A stretch of DNA of 64,000 nt from Parvicella sp964387945 (GTDB taxonomy: Bacteria > Bacteroidota > Bacteroidia > Flavobacteriales_D > Parvicellaceae): the NCBI GenBank assembly GCA_964387945.1, contig CAYLYX010000002.1, forward strand, positions 1 to 64,000, written 5' to 3'. The notes beneath the pieces are model-generated. The model was not told the origin of the DNA. It saw only the letters and a program-made list of their open reading frames with translations, and ran no database searches. This document shows, one piece after another, positions 26,172 to 35,425 of this stretch (its first letter is position 1; each line of letters opens with the position of its first letter). The translations under genes and the position numbers were made by a program.

Positions 26172-27116
26172 ATGAGTCTAGTAAACGTTGGAACGGTAGC
26201 ATTTGATGCTATCGAAACCCCTTTTGGAAAAACCGATAAAATCATTGGAGGTGCATGCACTTATATCAGTCTGGCAGCCTCTTATTTTACAAAAGGAGCA
26301 AAGATCGTATCGGTAGTTGGAGAAGATTTCCCTCAAGATGTAATCGATATGTTTACCGAAAGAGAAATTTCAACAGAAGGACTTCAGGTGAAGCAAGGAG
26401 AAAAAACGTTCTTTTGGTCAGGGAAGTATCATGCAGATATGAATTCCAGAGACACACTAGACACGCAGCTTAACGTATTAGAAACATTTGATCCAGTAAT
26501 TCCAGAAAGCTATCAGGACTGTGAATACTTGATGCTTGGTAACCTTACTCCTGCTACACAACTAAAGGTAATTGACCGACTTGAAAAAAGACCAAAACTA
26601 ATCGTGCTAGACACCATGAACTTCTGGATGGAAGTGGCCTTGGATGATTTGTTGGAAGTTATCAAAGAAGTGGATGTTTTGACCATCAACGATGAAGAAG
26701 CAAGATTGCTTTCTGGAGAATATTCATTGAGAAAAGCAGCTAAGAAAATCCTTACGATGGGACCAAAATACCTAGTGATCAAGAAAGGAGAACACGGAGC
26801 ACTTTTGTTCAACGAAGAAAGAGTATTCTTTGCGCCAGCTTTACCGTTAGAAGAAGTATTTGACCCAACAGGAGCGGGCGACACGTTTGCAGGAGGGTTT
26901 ATCGGCTATTTGGCAAGTTCAGGAAACGTTTCTTGGGAAAATATGAAAAATGCCATCATCATGGGATCAGCATTGGCTTCTTTTACCGTAGAAAAATTTG
27001 GTATTGAGCGTTTAAGAGACCTCACTATGGAAGAGATTGCAGATCGTATCTCACAATTTGCAGAGTTGACCAACTTCACCATGGAATATCCTTTTCAGGA
27101 AGAAGAACAACTTTAA
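26172..27116 (+). CDS. PfkB-family carbohydrate/nucleoside kinase
   Basis: The ATG at 26172 (314 residues) is preferred, since the upstream extension to a TTG at 26124 would cross the -7 promoter element. It has the ribokinase fold, with the substrate box GGACTYISLAAS near 30 and the PfkB signature DPTGAGDTFAGGF, in which D237 is the catalytic base and the GAGD anion hole binds phosphate. The family phosphorylates sugars, adenosine or related compounds. This member lacks close features that would name the substrate. It is monocistronic, with its own promoter and a strong terminator. Cytoplasmic. Confidence 0.88.
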   Translation: MSLVNVGTVAFDAIETPFGKTDKIIGGACTYISLAASYFTKGAKIVSVVGEDFPQDVIDMFTEREISTEGLQVKQGEKTFFWSGKYHADMNSRDTLDTQLNVLETFDPVIPESYQDCEYLMLGNLTPATQLKVIDRLEKRPKLIVLDTMNFWMEVALDDLLEVIKEVDVLTINDEEARLLSGEYSLRKAAKKILTMGPKYLVIKKGEHGALLFNEERVFFAPALPLEEVFDPTGAGDTFAGGFIGYLASSGNVSWENMKNAIIMGSALASFTVEKFGIERLRDLTMEEIADRISQFAELTNFTMEYPFQEEEQL

Positions 27117-27133
27117 GATATTATAAAAAGCAG

Positions 27134-27179
27134 AAGGCTCCCAGCACTTTGATAAACTTAGTGGTTGGGAGCCTTTTTT
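27134..27179. terminator. Bidirectional intrinsic terminator between pfkB-type kinase and vWA gene
   Basis: Perfect 10-bp stem AAGGCTCCCA / TGGGAGCCTT (27134-27143, 27166-27175) followed by TTTTTTA on the plus strand. On the minus strand a shorter CTTTTTA lies past the stem. It serves the kinase gene and probably the convergent vWA gene. Confidence 0.88.
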
Positions 27180-27193
27180 ATTTCGAATCGTTT

Positions 27194-28513
27194 TTAGTCA
27201 AATAGGAAATTCTTTGTTTTAGCTTGCTCATGAATCGCTTTGATCATCGCAGCATCTAATGAAGATTCTTCTTCTCCCAACTCCTTTTTCTTTTTCTCGA
27301 TGTATTTCATTCGCTCTGCATTGATCTCTTTTATCTGCTCTTGTATTTTAGTTCTCTCTTCGTCCTTTTTCTTTACGTACGCTTTCTTCTCTTCCAGGCT
27401 CATTCCCTGCATTTCTTCTGGCAAGTATTTATCCTTAACCTCAGACATATCAAAATCCGCTGAACGACTCGCATCTACCAAATCCCAAGATGAGTTTTTA
27501 TAGTTGTGCGAAGACTTTGAAACAATTCTGGATACCGAATTTGCTTTTCCATACGAAGAGGCATTATAATCCTGGATGGTCTGGTTGCTTTTCATATCAC
27601 CGCCAGACGCACCGTAAGGAATATAGGTATCGTTCAACTGACCGTTAAGGTCAGCGATTTTGTCATCGTATGGCGTTTCAATGTAAAACGTCTCCTGATT
27701 TTGATCGATGTTCATGTATTCACCTCTGGCTAGGTCAGCTCCTTTTTTCCAATAGGTTTGGACGCCTTCGTCTGCATTTCCACAAAAGATCGTATTGACA
27801 AATACTTGTTCTGACGCAGCGTTTCTACATGCTGTAATGTAAAAATCACTCGTTCCAGCATTGTCAAAGTAAAACGAAGGTGCATTATTTTGTTGCTGGT
27901 AGACATTTTGCTGATTATTTACCGCTACCTTTTTAATGATCTTCGATCCATTTTCTGTATTCTCAACTGGAGCCTGATTAAAAGGCTCATTACCTGCGAT
28001 AAAAATCATCTTAAGGTTATCTCCGTTGGTTCCCCAGTCCAAATCATTCAACGCATCTGCTATTACATGCCCACAGTACTCTGAGCCTCCGTTCGTTTTA
28101 AGGTCAAAAAGCTCCTTTGAAATCAAGTCCAAATCACTCGTAAAAGGAGTAATCTGATGAATATAATTGTCTGCTGCTTCTAACCCATCATTCCCGTATT
28201 CGTACAACGCAATTTCCAAATCGGCAGGGTCTCCATTGTACTTGGCCTCATTGATTTCATTCACAATCTTCCACAGCTGAGATTTTGCCTGTTCGATGAG
28301 TCCATCCATACTGTTACTCGTATCTAGGAGCAGTGCTAACTTGATGACCGCCCGATCTGGTGGAGCAACAACTTCTTCCTCTGGGTGAACTGGATTGTCG
28401 AAATTTGCAAAACCATTTCCGGCATTCAGGCTAAATGAAAAAAGGAGAACGAAACCTGCAGCTACTCCCTTTTGTACTGATCTGATGTGTCGTAACAATT
28501 TCATATGCTTCAT
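27194..28513 (-). CDS. Secreted von Willebrand factor A domain protein
   Basis: 439 residues. An N-terminal signal or anchor (about 12-36, ending FSLNAG). A vWA domain spans about 56-290 with the MIDAS motif DTSNSM (D64, S66, S68), a threonine in LKTNGGSEYCG near 137, and FIAGNEPFN later. The C-terminal 100 residues are a highly charged helix (KKKDEERTKIQEQIKEI). vWA domains bind proteins through a metal ion. A helical tail of this kind suggests oligomerisation or envelope attachment. It is the last gene of the minus-strand cluster from 33792, but a 115-bp gap separates it from the gene before, so it may have its own promoter. Confidence 0.85.
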   Translation of the reverse strand: MKHMKLLRHIRSVQKGVAAGFVLLFSFSLNAGNGFANFDNPVHPEEEVVAPPDRAVIKLALLLDTSNSMDGLIEQAKSQLWKIVNEINEAKYNGDPADLEIALYEYGNDGLEAADNYIHQITPFTSDLDLISKELFDLKTNGGSEYCGHVIADALNDLDWGTNGDNLKMIFIAGNEPFNQAPVENTENGSKIIKKVAVNNQQNVYQQQNNAPSFYFDNAGTSDFYITACRNAASEQVFVNTIFCGNADEGVQTYWKKGADLARGEYMNIDQNQETFYIETPYDDKIADLNGQLNDTYIPYGASGGDMKSNQTIQDYNASSYGKANSVSRIVSKSSHNYKNSSWDLVDASRSADFDMSEVKDKYLPEEMQGMSLEEKKAYVKKKDEERTKIQEQIKEINAERMKYIEKKKKELGEEESSLDAAMIKAIHEQAKTKNFLFD

Positions 28514-28628
28514 TTTAGATAAAGCTACGCATATTCTTCAGACCTTGTTACAGCAACTCCGTCAATGAAGTTCTCCACCATGTGAAAACATCGTATGACT
28601 TAGGGAATAAATATCAGTACAAGAAAGA

Positions 28629-29252
28629 TTAGTTGAAATAAACACCCAATCTCACCTCAAAGCGATAGTACTCAGAGATCTCAGTTACATTTTGGTTCAA
28701 ATAATAAGAGTAATACTCCTCTTTGGAATGCTGATACCTTGCTCCTGAAGAAAGTACAAGAGCAAAATTCTCTCCAATACTTCGTCTGATTCCAAAGTGA
28801 ATGCTCCCAAACGGTCCATTTACACCGATTGTATTTGGGTAGTACGGATAAGGCGCAAAATCGTAATAAACACCTTCTCTTTTGCCTTGACCAAAGCAAT
28901 AACCTCCATTTAAAGCCAGGTAGGGAGCCATCTTGTTTCGCGAAAAGTAATAACGAAATGAGGAATAAACTGGAAAAGCAAAAGTTTCGAACCAGCTTTC
29001 TGTTCCAACCCCAATACCCAAGGCAAAATCTCGATATTGATATCCTACTGTCGTATTGAAGACAAAGCCACTGGTTTTATAACCGTTAGCGTTGTTTCCA
29101 TAGTTTGCCCCCAAAGCGGTTTCACTAAAAAACCCTTTTTCTTTCATGACAAAAGTACTCGACTTTCGTCCCATTTTTGAGCTTTTCTCTTCCTCTTGCC
29201 CATTACATAGCGGTGCAATCAAAAGGAGTGTAAAGTATAAGATGTATTTCAT
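28629..29252 (-). CDS. Small outer-membrane beta-barrel protein
   Basis: 207 residues. The signal peptide ends CNGQ near 19. The rest alternates as in an 8-stranded barrel, with tyrosine-rich strands (VGYQYRDFALGIGVG, FRYYFSRNKMAPYLALN) and the last strand RFEVRLGVYFN ending in an aromatic residue, as BAM substrates do. Porin-type in the broad sense; the function is unknown. It follows the LVIVD gene by 4 bp, so the two are co-transcribed and may work together at the outer membrane. Confidence 0.82.
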   Translation of the reverse strand: MKYILYFTLLLIAPLCNGQEEEKSSKMGRKSSTFVMKEKGFFSETALGANYGNNANGYKTSGFVFNTTVGYQYRDFALGIGVGTESWFETFAFPVYSSFRYYFSRNKMAPYLALNGGYCFGQGKREGVYYDFAPYPYYPNTIGVNGPFGSIHFGIRRSIGENFALVLSSGARYQHSKEEYYSYYLNQNVTEISEYYRFEVRLGVYFN

Positions 29253-29256
29253 GATA

Positions 29257-30534
29257 TTATGGGTTTAATGGAATATGACTCGTTTGGTAAATATTGCTGA
29301 TGTCTTGATAGTCAAACTGATACACACCGTCTTCTGCTGTAATGATTAGATTCTTGTTATGAGGAATGACATCCAAAGCGTTGGTAACAGGAAGAGTTGT
29401 CAATAAATTCGTTGTTATTTGCTGGTCATCCGTCCGATCAAAAACCTTTACTCCTTGAGTGCCATCACAGACGAAAAGAAGATTGCTCTCTACTCCAAGA
29501 CCCTTAGGGTTTTCCATGGAATATTGACTGATCACAGAAGGGTTCTGAACATCATCAATGTTAATCACTTCGAGTTGATTCACACCCCAACATCCGCTAC
29601 CTGCAGATAATGTAATGTAAGCCCGATTTCCGCTTACAACCACTGGATCACAAGACGTAACGTGGTCAATGTCGCTAGTGAATGATGGGCTGGAAGGGTT
29701 GCTGATATCATACGCAAGCATCCCTGAAGTAGTTCCCATAAAAAGATAGTCTTGTGTACCAAAAAGTGTCTCGCAAGTTCTTTGTATTTGCACTTTTGAA
29801 GTATTATTCATCGCACCATCCATTTCCAATTCATACGACTCCAGTTCGTTATCAATTAATGTGTACAGGTAATCACCTACTAGGGTAAATTGAGCCATCG
29901 AGCCGCCAATACCATAGCTATTACCAAATTCAGAATAGGAAGCCAAAGCATCCGAAGTCGTTAGGGATTCATACCCATAGTTGGACGTTTGCGTTGGCAG
30001 TTCCGTTTCTTGCACCGCCCATCCAATAATGGCCTCATCGTTGTTCTCATACTCTGCTATAGGAAAGTCAGGGTTATATCCTGGTAATAAAGTATAATTA
30101 CTGAATTCAAATGCGTCCTCTATGCGATCAACAACTTGTAGATTTGATAAATCAGTAATATCTAAGGCAATCAAATCTGTATAGGAATTTGCATAGAGCA
30201 CATTATTCCTTACCGAGACATCCGTACAAGCCAAAATGGGAACCCAACCCAGAAGAACAGGGCTTGAGGTATTTGCATTATCATAAAAATGAACTCCATG
30301 ATAAGGCTCTACCACCAGCAGCATGTCGTTGTACAAATATATTTTTCCTGACTGAGCGGGTCCGCTTGAGGTCTCCAGTTCAAAAGTCGTGTTTCTCCAA
30401 TCTGCTTTTTCCTGATAGATTGGAACATTGGCTTTTGCGATGATGTAGTTTTTATCCCTGCATGAGTTCATCACGAGGAGAAAGGAAGCCACCAGCATCC
30501 CGAATAATAATCTATTGTTTAATCTTTTGAGCAT
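29257..30534 (-). CDS. LVIVD-repeat lipoprotein
   Basis: 425 residues. The signal ends in a lipobox (LVMNSC, C25). The body contains LVIVD-type repeats (GVHFYDNANTSSP, DLIALDITDLSNLQVVDR, GMLAYDISNPSSP, GVKVFDRTDDQ), which build a beta-propeller in Bacteroidota surface lipoproteins. No catalytic motif. Anchored in the outer membrane or inner-membrane outer leaflet. It sits 78 bp after the sigma-linked barrel gene and 4 bp before the small beta-barrel gene, suggesting one regulon controlled by the ECF sigma factor (inference). Confidence 0.85.
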   Translation of the reverse strand: MLKRLNNRLLFGMLVASFLLVMNSCRDKNYIIAKANVPIYQEKADWRNTTFELETSSGPAQSGKIYLYNDMLLVVEPYHGVHFYDNANTSSPVLLGWVPILACTDVSVRNNVLYANSYTDLIALDITDLSNLQVVDRIEDAFEFSNYTLLPGYNPDFPIAEYENNDEAIIGWAVQETELPTQTSNYGYESLTTSDALASYSEFGNSYGIGGSMAQFTLVGDYLYTLIDNELESYELEMDGAMNNTSKVQIQRTCETLFGTQDYLFMGTTSGMLAYDISNPSSPSFTSDIDHVTSCDPVVVSGNRAYITLSAGSGCWGVNQLEVINIDDVQNPSVISQYSMENPKGLGVESNLLFVCDGTQGVKVFDRTDDQQITTNLLTTLPVTNALDVIPHNKNLIITAEDGVYQFDYQDISNIYQTSHIPLNP

Positions 30535-30612
30535 AGCTTTCGTTTTTCTTTAATACTGTTTACTTACTTGATGCGCACCATGCTCAATTCGCTGCACGTG
30601 GTTTGAAAAAAA

Positions 30613-31893
30613 TTAAAAAGTATAGCCAATGCTTATTCTCAAAGAAGGAAGGATATTTTTCTCTGCGAAATATGAATTTTCTGGCATGAAATAATAGTTG
30701 GACGCTCCAACAAATGTCGAGACTCCTAGTCCTTTATAGAGCAGATAATTGGCCGAAAAACCAGCTGAAGCTCCTAACTGCAAGGAGTAAGGTTTAAACG
30801 AAACCGTTCCTCCAGTTTCATACTCTTTTGAGGAATGGATTAAAACTTCCTGAATATGACCCGCATGGGCAAACAAGCTCAGCTTTCTCCATGACTTAAT
30901 AACGAACAACAATTCGAGAGGGATTCCCACATACTTGTTCTTTTCTAACTGCAACGAGCCATTACTATAATACTCGTTCTTCTGAAAACTAAACTGAAGT
31001 CCTTGATTCCAATAAAACCTCTTTCCTATTGGCATTCTAATTTCTAACCCAAAAGTAATGGGCGCTCGCTTTACGAGAGAATCATACACAGGAACGCTCG
31101 CCTCCATGGATGTTGCCAAACCGGTATTGTCTGCAGAAAAAGAACTAGGTATTGAATTTACAGCAGACGAACTACTTAAGCCTCCACCTGCTAAGTTTGC
31201 CAGCAGAATAGGCGTGTTTTCTTCTTTTTTAGGCAATCTATCCTCTTCAAAAATACTCCACAGGACAATCTCAAGGTCAGTAGAATCTACACCAAGAGAT
31301 AAAACAGGAAAAGGAGCTCCTTTAAAAATGCCCAGCTTGATCTCTTCACTTTGCACAATGCTGTGATCCTCTTTTTTCGACACAAATGAACTATTGCCTA
31401 GGGCTTTTTGTTGTTTCTTTTTTTCTGGATCATTTACAACGGTTTCCACAGACGATGAGGCAGTGTTGGCTTCTTTCATATTGTTCAATACTTGTGTCCA
31501 ACTGTGTTTTTGAAAAGTCACTTTTTGCGAAACTACGCTCGCAAGACCAGAAGCTTCATTAGAAACATCAACTGATGAACCAGCTTTTGCTTCTGCGAAT
31601 TGTTCTTGCTGTGAATTAAAGACGAATAAGGTGCTGGCTACTATTAAAGCGATGCCAGCAGCTGACCAATAAGCGATTACTCTCCTCTTTTTTCTTCCTG
31701 CCAATTCCTTGGCGATAGGGTTCCAAAGATAAGATGGAGCCTCAACAACTGTTTCAGAAAACTTGTGGCTGTAATGACCTCGGAAACCTTCTTCACTTGT
31801 TTTTAAAACATCATCAAATGAGGGCACGGACGTTTTATCTGAAAACGAACTCAGCTTAGAAAAAAGGTCGGTATTTTTCTTCTTCTTATCCAT
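30613..31893 (-). CDS. Sigma-linked protein: cytoplasmic N-terminus, one TM helix, C-terminal beta-barrel-like domain
   Basis: 426 residues. There is no signal peptide. Residues 1-70 are cytoplasmic and charged, with a predicted TM helix at 72-92 (IAYWSAAGIALIVASTLFVF). A Ser-rich linker runs about 100-270. Residues 270-426 have the alternating pattern of an outer-membrane barrel, ending SLRISIGYTF. Its ATG overlaps the sigma-factor gene by 8 bp, the usual position of an anti-sigma factor. I therefore read the N-terminus as a candidate anti-sigma region. No ZAS zinc motif (HxxxCxxC) is visible. How an inner-membrane anchor and a barrel fit in one chain is puzzling; the barrel may be a periplasmic, non-inserted domain. 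Confidence 0.8.
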   Translation of the reverse strand: MDKKKKNTDLFSKLSSFSDKTSVPSFDDVLKTSEEGFRGHYSHKFSETVVEAPSYLWNPIAKELAGRKKRRVIAYWSAAGIALIVASTLFVFNSQQEQFAEAKAGSSVDVSNEASGLASVVSQKVTFQKHSWTQVLNNMKEANTASSSVETVVNDPEKKKQQKALGNSSFVSKKEDHSIVQSEEIKLGIFKGAPFPVLSLGVDSTDLEIVLWSIFEEDRLPKKEENTPILLANLAGGGLSSSSAVNSIPSSFSADNTGLATSMEASVPVYDSLVKRAPITFGLEIRMPIGKRFYWNQGLQFSFQKNEYYSNGSLQLEKNKYVGIPLELLFVIKSWRKLSLFAHAGHIQEVLIHSSKEYETGGTVSFKPYSLQLGASAGFSANYLLYKGLGVSTFVGASNYYFMPENSYFAEKNILPSLRISIGYTF

Positions 31894-32434
31894 TTACCTG
31901 TGTCATTTCTTTCGAGACAAAATCCATTAATAACTTTCTCGCCCTGCTGAATTGGGACCTAGATGTTGATTCTGATATCGCCAGTTTTTCCGCTATTTCA
32001 GCATGAGAATAACCTTCTATCCCATACATGTTAAATACCATTCTGTATCCATCCGGCAATTGACGTATGGCATTCATCAGGTCCTCCGCTGAGAGTTGAT
32101 CCAATATTTCGTCATCTTGGGCAGGAGTGATCCCTGCATCGTCTAGCTCAACATACAGACTTGATTTTTTGCGGCTTCTGTAAATCATCAGCGATGCATT
32201 TACTGCAATTTTTCTCACCCATCCACCGAACTCTCCTTTACCTTCAAAATCGTGGATATTTTTAAAGACCGCAACAAACGTGTTTTGGAAGGCGTCTTGA
32301 GCGTCCTCATGGTTTCTAAGATAACGCAAGCAGATGCTCCAAACCATTGAGGAATGGAGTTCGTAAAGCTTCTTTTGATAGCGGTAAGAACCTTTTTTGC
32401 ATTTCGCTAAGATGTATTCTTCTTCAGAGGACAT
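31886..32434 (-). CDS. ECF-family RNA polymerase sigma factor
   Basis: 182 residues, sigma-70 regions 2 and 4 only. Region 2 is about 20-90 (YLRNHEDAQDAFQNTFVAVFKN, GEFGGWVRKIAVN). Region 4 is about 115-175 (LPDGYRMVFNMYGIEGYSHAEIAEKL, STSRSQFSRARKLL). It binds core polymerase and redirects it to a private regulon, normally released from an anti-sigma partner. The overlapping next gene at 31893 is that candidate. The upstream region shows no strong TAnnTTTG element. Confidence 0.94.
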   Translation of the reverse strand: MSSEEEYILAKCKKGSYRYQKKLYELHSSMVWSICLRYLRNHEDAQDAFQNTFVAVFKNIHDFEGKGEFGGWVRKIAVNASLMIYRSRKKSSLYVELDDAGITPAQDDEILDQLSAEDLMNAIRQLPDGYRMVFNMYGIEGYSHAEIAEKLAISESTSRSQFSRARKLLMDFVSKEMTQVNG

Positions 32435-32487
32435 TAATATATTGATGCACTCAAAGCATCATTCGCTGCATCGGGTGCTAAAAAGAT

Positions 32488-33792
32488 TTAAAACTCAAAA
32501 GAAGTCTTCGTATCTATCGTTGCTCCCAGTTCATTGAGCAAGGCAAACAACCCAAAGTAGGTTCTATTGATGTAGAGAATGTGACGAGACCCTCTCGCGA
32601 TTCCATTTTTTCGGATGTCTTTTCGAGATTTTAGGTCTTCGCCCATTTGATACATTTCCTCAAAATATGACTCATTTGAAAAGTCGAACGTCTCCGACAT
32701 AAACGGACGAATCAATAACTCCATCGAATTTTTAAAAACGTCAAAGAATAAATCCTGAGCTTGCTTGGGTTCATCGCGGAAGATAAACTCCAAATCAAAA
32801 AACAGTTCTCGCAACTTCTCATCATCGCTCACCACACTAGTATTGATCAACTGAAAATACTTCTTATAAAAGTCCTCTGGAATTCGCTTAACGCAACCAA
32901 AATCAATCAAACCAATCGTACCTTCTTTCTGGATCAAAAAATTACCTGGATGCGGATCCGCGTGAATAGCACGTAATTTATTAACTTGGAAATCGTAAAG
33001 GCTCCACAATCGCTGCCCGATTTTGTTCTTTAATTCCTGATCTGGGTTGGTTTTAAGAAACTCTTTGAGGTGCATTCCATCCAGCCAGTCCATGGTTAAG
33101 ACACGCTTGCTACTATACTCAGGGTAGTACTTCGGGAAAACGAACCCTTCTAAGTCTGCACTCGCCTCAGCAATTTCTATCGATTGCTTCAATTCATGTT
33201 CGTAATCGGTTTCTTCCATCAGCTTTGATTCCACTTCCTCAAAGTACTGTTTTACCTCGCTCTCTTTGAGCCCCAGAATCTTCATAGCAATTGGCTTCAC
33301 CATTTTTAGGTCAGACTGCACACTATCTGCTACTCCTGGATACTGAACCTTTACGGCAAGTGTTTTGTCTCCAAGAGTAGCCTTATGCACCTGACCAATA
33401 GAAGCCGCATTAACCGCATTTTTGGTAAACGTGTCAAAGATCTGATCTGGGGATTTACTAAAATATTGTCTGAACGTCTTTACCACAAGCGGATAAGACA
33501 ATGGAGGAGCCGAGTACTGTGCCAACGCAAATTTATCTTGCATCGCCTGTGGCAGCATGTTTTTATCCATGCTCATGATTTGGGCTACTTTGAGCGCACT
33601 TCCTTTCAATTCGCTCAACGACTCATAAATGTCACTGGCGTTGTCTTCATCTAGCTGCTCTCTGGCGTGCTCATCACCGGCCATTGTCTTTGCAATATAC
33701 TTTACATAGTTCCCGCCCATTTTCGCACCTGTAGTAAACAGTTTTGCTGCGCGTTGCACCTTTCCGGTTGGTATCTTCTTTTGTTCTTTCAT
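32488..33792 (-). CDS. ABC1/UbiB-family (AarF-like) atypical kinase
   Basis: 434 residues. Family motifs are seen: a KxGQ-type element at about 68-71 reading KVAQ, an Ala-rich loop (AASIGQVHKATL), the Lys box LAVKVQYPG, HADPHPGNF and LIDFGCVKRI as the catalytic and metal-binding parts. The Gly of KxGQ is replaced by Ala. The family includes UbiB/COQ8, linked to quinone or lipid biosynthesis; Bacteroidota make menaquinone, so the substrate is not clear. No C-terminal membrane helices are evident. It sits 53 bp upstream of the sigma-factor gene on the same strand, possibly in the same transcript. Confidence 0.87.
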   Translation of the reverse strand: MKEQKKIPTGKVQRAAKLFTTGAKMGGNYVKYIAKTMAGDEHAREQLDEDNASDIYESLSELKGSALKVAQIMSMDKNMLPQAMQDKFALAQYSAPPLSYPLVVKTFRQYFSKSPDQIFDTFTKNAVNAASIGQVHKATLGDKTLAVKVQYPGVADSVQSDLKMVKPIAMKILGLKESEVKQYFEEVESKLMEETDYEHELKQSIEIAEASADLEGFVFPKYYPEYSSKRVLTMDWLDGMHLKEFLKTNPDQELKNKIGQRLWSLYDFQVNKLRAIHADPHPGNFLIQKEGTIGLIDFGCVKRIPEDFYKKYFQLINTSVVSDDEKLRELFFDLEFIFRDEPKQAQDLFFDVFKNSMELLIRPFMSETFDFSNESYFEEMYQMGEDLKSRKDIRKNGIARGSRHILYINRTYFGLFALLNELGATIDTKTSFEF

Positions 33793-33945
33793 GTGATAGG
33801 AAATCCAATATTCCTCTAACCAATAAAGGTACTGAAATGTTGTATTGATGGGATCACTTTTTTGATTTTTTAAGATTTCTATTTTCCGGACAAAATGAAT
33901 ATCGAAATAGCCTATTAAAAAACGATGCTCGAATTAAAAATTATA

Positions 33946-33953
33946 TACATTTG
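33946..33953 (+). promoter_or_regulatory. -7 element of gdhA
   Basis: TACATTTG, a full match to TAnnTTTG, 35 bp before the gdhA ATG. No clear TTG at the -33 position. Confidence 0.6.
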
Positions 33954-33988
33954 TCATGATATTTTAAAACTAATTTAATACACACAAC

Positions 33989-35338
33989 ATGTCTCAATAC
34001 CAAGCGCAGATTGACGCATTTATGGACAAAGTAAGAGCTAAGAACGGACACGAAGCTGAGTTCTTACAAGCGGTTCAGGAGGTTGCCGAAGCGGTAATTC
34101 CATTTATAGCGGATAACCCAAAGTATGACAAAGAAAATATTTTGGAAAGAATTGTGGAGCCAGAAAGAACGATCATGTTTAGAGTTCCATGGTTAGATGA
34201 CCAAGGTAATAAGCAAGTAAACAGAGGTTATAGAGTTGAATTTAACTCTGCCATTGGACCTTACAAAGGAGGTTTAAGATTTCACCCATCTGTGAATTTG
34301 TCTATTTTGAAATTCTTAGGATTCGAACAAATCTTTAAGAACTCTTTGACTACGCTTCCAATGGGAGGTGGTAAAGGTGGTTCTGATTTTGATCCAAAAG
34401 GAAAATCGGACAATGAAGTGATGAAGTTTTGTCAGTCCTTTATGTCTGAATTGGCGCGTCACATCGGTGCGGATACAGATGTTCCTGCAGGAGACATTGG
34501 TGTAGGAGGAAGAGAGATTGGTTACATGTTCGGACAGTATAAAAGACTTAGAAACGAGTTTACAGGTGTGCTTACCGGAAAAGGAAGAAACTGGGGTGGA
34601 TCTTTGATCAGACCAGAAGCTACTGGGTACGGAACAGTATACTTTGCTGAGGAAATGTTGAAAACCAAAGGAGATTCTTTCCATGGTAAAACAGTTGCCA
34701 TTTCAGGTTCAGGAAACGTAGCTCAGTATGCCTTAGAAAAAGTAATTCACTTAGGAGGTAAAGTAGTTACGGTATCGGATTCATCTGGATATGTCTATGC
34801 AGAAAATGGATTCCACTCAGAGCACTTGGATTTCTTAATGGAGTTGAAAAACGTGAGAAGAGGTAGAGTAAAAGAGATTGCTGACAAATTTGAAGGGTTT
34901 GAGTTCTTCGAAGGAGAAAGACCATGGGGTGTGAAGTGTGACATCGCTTTACCATGTGCTACTCAAAACGAACTTAATGGTGATGAAGCACGTACATTAT
35001 TAGCCAACGGTTGCAAGTGTGTAGCAGAAGGTGCTAACATGCCGAGTACGCCAGAAGCGATCGAAGCATTCCACGAAGCAAGAATTTTGTTCTCTCCAGG
35101 AAAAGCTTCTAACGCAGGTGGTGTTGCCACTTCTGGGTTGGAAATGTCTCAGAACTCGTTAAGACTTTCTTGGACTAGAGAAGAAGTAGATGCTAAATTG
35201 CATGGAATTATGAAGTCAATTCACCAAGCTTGTGAGCAGTACGGTAGAGAAGGTGATTACGTAGATTACGTAAAAGGAGCCAATGTTGCTGGTTTCGTTA
35301 AAGTAGCAGACGCTATGATTGATCAGGGATTGGTATAA
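33989..35338 (+). CDS. gdhA: NADP-type glutamate dehydrogenase
   Basis: 449 residues, the usual length of hexameric bacterial GDH. Substrate and catalytic residues are in place: K93 (PYKGGLRFHP), K129 (GGGKGG) and D169 (PAGDIGVG). The C-terminal Rossmann domain starts GKTVAISGSGNVAQ. The Ser in GSGNVA and the absence of an acidic residue at the end of the second strand fit NADP preference. It converts 2-oxoglutarate and ammonium to glutamate (assimilation), or the reverse. It is monocistronic, between its own -7 element and a terminator. Its codon use is more biased than that of its neighbours, as expected for a highly expressed gene. Confidence 0.96.
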   Translation: MSQYQAQIDAFMDKVRAKNGHEAEFLQAVQEVAEAVIPFIADNPKYDKENILERIVEPERTIMFRVPWLDDQGNKQVNRGYRVEFNSAIGPYKGGLRFHPSVNLSILKFLGFEQIFKNSLTTLPMGGGKGGSDFDPKGKSDNEVMKFCQSFMSELARHIGADTDVPAGDIGVGGREIGYMFGQYKRLRNEFTGVLTGKGRNWGGSLIRPEATGYGTVYFAEEMLKTKGDSFHGKTVAISGSGNVAQYALEKVIHLGGKVVTVSDSSGYVYAENGFHSEHLDFLMELKNVRRGRVKEIADKFEGFEFFEGERPWGVKCDIALPCATQNELNGDEARTLLANGCKCVAEGANMPSTPEAIEAFHEARILFSPGKASNAGGVATSGLEMSQNSLRLSWTREEVDAKLHGIMKSIHQACEQYGREGDYVDYVKGANVAGFVKVADAMIDQGLV

Positions 35339-35359
35339 TTCCTAACATACTTAAAAAGT

Positions 35360-35388
35360 AAAGGAGCTTCGAAAGGGCTCCTTTTTTT
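35360..35388 (+). terminator. Intrinsic terminator of gdhA
   Basis: Stem AAAGGAGC / GCTCCTTT (35360-35367 and 35377-35384) followed by a T-run on the plus strand. Confidence 0.88.
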
Positions 35389-35425
35389 GTTGTAACTTTT
35401 GGTGGGGTTGAATTGTTTTACTAAT

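Noticed and set aside
26513..26884. 123-codon minus-strand frame inside the PfkB kinase gene
   Set aside because: Serine-rich shadow frame opposite a conserved gene, with no independent signals.
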